DNA of 64,000 nt, taken from positions 49,405 through 113,404 of the forward strand of contig CAXIPT010000043.1 in NCBI GenBank assembly GCA_964030475.1, read 5' to 3'. This document shows positions 60,833 to 64,000 of this stretch, piece by piece; position 1 is the first letter of the stretch, and each line of letters begins with the position of its first letter. The notes beneath the pieces were generated by a model, which searched no databases, was not told the origin of the DNA, and was given only the letters and a program-made list of their open reading frames with translations. Made by a program: the position numbers and the translations under genes. This DNA is from Tethya wilhelma. Lineage: Eukaryota > Porifera > Demospongiae > Tethyida > Tethyidae.

Positions 60833-63779
60833 TTAGTCAAGGTTGTTGCCAGAAATACTTGGTGATTTTACAGTAACAGGTTTGGTAGATCGTAGTTCAT
60901 TTCTGTATCAGCAAGAAAATCATGGTGTAACGGTATCTGCCAACTCATCATCAGATGAAGAGCACATCATGAAATGTCACGTGTGAACAAATACAATAAT
61001 GTCATACATTTTTTGCCGTAAATAAAATGGTAGAAAGTCCAAAGTGAGATTTTCCCTGATAACAGCCATCATGGCTAACTGCTGCAACGAGGGAACTGCA
61101 AAATACAAAACAAACATTACACAAACAGGTGTATTCTGCTTATAGGCATACAACCGCTTGAATTATTATGCTCTAATTCGGTCTATCTTCTCCAGCAGCT
61201 AACACTAACAATGTAAGTTAACACTATGGAAACATCAACCCTTGGCCTGACTTGCTGCAATTTGGCTAATAGGGCTACTGCTTTTGAGATTTGAGATTAC
61301 ACTAATGGTCATGGCCACCTAGTCACAACTGCTAAATTTGCAGTATCATGTACCATATAGGCATATATATCATTTCTCAGAAACTATAATACTATAGTTT
61401 TTTATCGATAATACACATTGATATTTAGATGATTTCAATTACGAATTACTATATACACAGGTATCTTAACTTTGACAACAAGAGCTGTTGTTCTGGAGAT
61501 ACTAGCAAAACATTATCATTCCAGAGATATAACTACCGTATAGCCGGAAATATTGACGGTCAAAAAATTTGACGGTTTGCTCCGCTAAATTTGACGATTT
61601 GCGCGTGCGCACAATACATTCATATACGGCGCCCAAAATATTGGCGGATTTAAATTTGACGATTTGGACTTTGACCGTCAAACCGTCAAATTAAAATCCC
61701 CGTCAATATTTCCGGCTATACGGTATCAACAGGCTGTCAAGCTACTGAGTCTGGTTGTGACCAACCAGTACAGCATCTATAGTTACAAGTGACGAAAACT
61801 ATCTATAAGCGCTAGCGTTACGTTCATACTCACTATATAAACAAACAAGTGAGGCAGCGGGGCCAAGCTAGTAGAGACATGAGTGGCCAGCAACAAAAAT
61901 ATGCAAATGTAGATAGTTGCAAAACAAGCACAGCAGTTATGTCAGATCATAGTATTATCTATTCTAAATAATGCACACCACACACGGCCAAGCCCACAGA
62001 AAGGCATAAAAGCCTCAAACCTCAACAATAAATGCATTACTATGTTACAAGTTGATTCAATCAGATTTCAAGAATTCCGAATGGGACAAACATACAGATA
62101 CAGTACCATAACTCTCTACCTAATTCAGATATAGAAAAATTAGCAATGATGCTGAAACTTGATAATCAACACAAATTTCTCATTTCTCAAGTACTAAAAC
62201 CAAAGGCCCGTGGGAATTCCAGTAATTAGAACACAGCATGGAAAGTTTGCTAAAGGCAAGTACTTACGCAAATGAAGAATAAACATGTCATTATGGTCCT
62301 GAAGTATCTCCTTTCGTTTTCCTTCTCTCTCAACTACTTTGGGACTTGTCCCACCACACAACAGGAGGTCAGAACCAACCAGAGCATACCCAACTCTTCT
62401 TCGTGGACAAGGTGAAATACCAAACGGCTGGATTTCAGTGATTTGCCAGGTGTCTGCATATTGCATAGACAGCAATAGTCATGCACGCACACATGCATGC
62501 AGGTAGATTAAATTGTGAAGCACACCTGTATTGACAGTGAACAAGTCAGCGAAGTGGAGCTTCTCTACAGCATTGTATCCAGCAAAGTATAGGATAGAAT
62601 TGCCTACTGCAACAGCACAGTGACTACGCCTTCCTTGGGGACTGTAGCCAGTCACAACTTGTTTTCTCCACCGAAGCAAGTCTATACAAATAATACGTCA
62701 CTTTACATAGTACAGGACTAGATTCTACAGTCAAATACAACACAACACACAGCACACTAAAAACCAGAAGCTTATTACAATTCTAAAGTAGAATTTGTTT
62801 TTTTTTTCATGACCACAAAACTCAATTTATATATATATATATATGACAGAAAATTTATAAAATTAATATAATTATAATTAATAACACTAATAATAGCTAA
62901 TCTTAAGTGCTTTACATTTTATCACATAGACCTCATGAGCAACGATATGTACATTATTGTTCAATCTTACCAAAGTTATAGGTATAGAATCCATCATCAT
63001 AAACATCATTGGCCGTGAAATAAGGATGAAATATATCACCTGATGAACAGAAGCCACAAAACAGGTCACACTCACTCGAGACATGTATACAGTTGCCAAA
63101 TAACTTACTTCTCCCTCCAAACACAACAAGCTTGTTGTTAACAGCTGTAGCAGTATGAAAGTCCCTTTCTGGCACTCTGTGACCCTTATTAGGTAGTCTT
63201 CGCCACATGTGAGATTCCATGTTGAAGCAAAAAGTTTCACCACTAAACTTTATTTCCTAGAGAATAATGTGTTCTGTATGAATCTTGTACTCTACTGCAA
63301 GTAAAAAGTATTGCAAAGCCATGCCATTCAATGCTGCCAAGAGAGTGCTAGTAGTTCTAGTGTTGGTACGTATAATTGAAACAACCCCATTATGAGGCCT
63401 ACTACTACATGCTAATTATTTATGTTGATGTTGACACAATTTAATAAAGGTGTTCCATAAAGAATTATTTAACATAACAAATCAATTATTGAGGTTTAGA
63501 GCAAAAAGCACTCAACTCTGAGTCTCATGTACACACAAACTATGAAACTCATGAAGACTACTACAGCTAGGCATATCTCAAACCATCATGAGCTCCACAT
63601 ACACCCCACAAACATGACTATAAAAGCAAACAAAACTGAGACTATCACATCACCATGACTTACATCAGCAGCATAGCCTCCATGAATGATAAGGTCCTCA
63701 TTGATAGAGGTGCAGGCATGGCCATCTCTGCAGGAAGGGCCCTCACCATTGTACTTGATCTTGATCCAGATATTGTGGG
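60833..63779 (-). CDS. KLHDC3: Kelch-domain protein, KLHDC3 orthologue (5' end beyond window)
   Basis: Seven exons seen: 63664-63779, 63109-63256, 62971-63039, 62526-62681, 62268-62453, 61008-61095 and 60833-60902, all GT-AG and in phase. Kelch blades are clear: GPSCRDGHACTSINEDLIIH then GGY; VPERDFHTATAVNNKLVVFG then GRS; QGRRSHCAVAVGNSILYFAG then YNA; PCPRRRVGYALVGSDLLLCG then GTSP. The last is followed by LQDHNDMFILHLR, and the tail LPSLQQLAMMAVIRENLTLD leads to KINELRSTKP. This blade order and tail match vertebrate KLHDC3. There the propeller is a substrate receptor of CUL2-RING ligases that reads C-terminal degrons, but the substrate here is unknown. The first one or two blades and the start codon lie right of the window. 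Intron 6 carries a transposon (61534-61725). Confidence 0.85.
61534..61725. mobile_element. 192-bp inverted-repeat element 'TACCGTATAGCCGG' type, copy 2
   Basis: Terminal inverted repeats TACCGTATAGCCGGAAATAT and complement (about 26 bp, perfect), with further internal pairing of AAATTTGACG motifs. It lies in an intron of the KLHDC3-like gene. A diverged copy is at 47973-48196. Confidence 0.85.
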
Positions 63780-64000
63780 CTACAGGAGTAGACAGCAATA
63801 ACAGAATCATATGATAATGTGTATCTGTATCTCACGATGCATGCATCAATTGCAGATGCGTGTACTAGTAAAACAAACAACACCAAAAAAACTGTCTAAA
63901 TTATGGTATAGTGTTGTGAGTGGATGTAGTACGACATTCACATTTACGTTTCAGAGAATTTTCACACAGGAAACATGATCAGTGAAACACATACTGTAAA
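63780..64000. other. Intron of the KLHDC3-like gene at window edge
   Basis: Left boundary is the acceptor CTCCTGTAG on the minus strand. No further exon recognised before the window ends. Confidence 0.5.

Noticed and set aside
1..64000. CRISPR arrays, bacterial operons, tRNA or rRNA genes
   Set aside because: No regularly spaced repeats with unique spacers, no prokaryote-style gene packing and no recognisable tRNA or rRNA sequence on reading both strands. A covariance-model scan would be needed to exclude small RNAs.

Overview
The window is animal nuclear DNA, most likely from a demosponge. It is AT-rich, its genes are split by many short GT-AG introns, and it carries a secreted short-chain collagen of the sponge 'collagen C4' type. 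Amphimedon queenslandica would fit, but I cannot confirm the species. Single N bases at 14944, 30322, 31995, 41417, 49939, 51971 and 59172 behave as contig joins, at least at 30322, 41417, 49939 and 51971, so gene order across them is less certain than within contigs.

Left third (1-14943): an unrecognised minus-strand gene is divergent, across about 190 bp, from a complete 16-exon FBXO11 orthologue (F-box, right-handed beta-helix repeats, UBR zinc finger). FBXO11 introns carry long GT/GA, CA and CT runs.

Middle (14945-49938): an accessory region built by repeated duplication. It holds a short-chain collagen gene plus a decayed copy and a copied 3' flank, and the last exon of a lipoxygenase. 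It also holds three paralogues of a PGAP2/FRAG1-type membrane protein. Most interesting is a family of four intact genes (24673, 33932, 36972 and 47306 on the minus strand) and at least three relics encoding an unrecognised secreted protein. Each intact gene has a signal peptide, a short pro-segment ending in RRKR, and a mature part of about 150 residues with ten invariant cysteines. All have five exons with phase-1 introns and a shared TATA promoter. Several inverted-repeat transposons lie among them, two with empty sites visible in the paralogous segment.

A 1551-bp inverted repeat (39865-41415 and 48388-49938) runs exactly from one contig end to another. The simplest reading is a missed contig overlap with one contig placed backwards. 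Correcting it would put all four secreted-protein genes on the same strand.

Right third (49940-64000): the 3' part of one class I bHLH-PAS transcription factor (minus strand), the tail of an unknown gene, a near-complete second bHLH-PAS gene (52806-60057, plus) and, convergent with it, most of a KLHDC3-like kelch protein whose 5' end lies beyond the window. FBXO11 and KLHDC3 are both substrate receptors of cullin-RING ubiquitin ligases in other animals. Nothing here ties them together apart from sharing the window.
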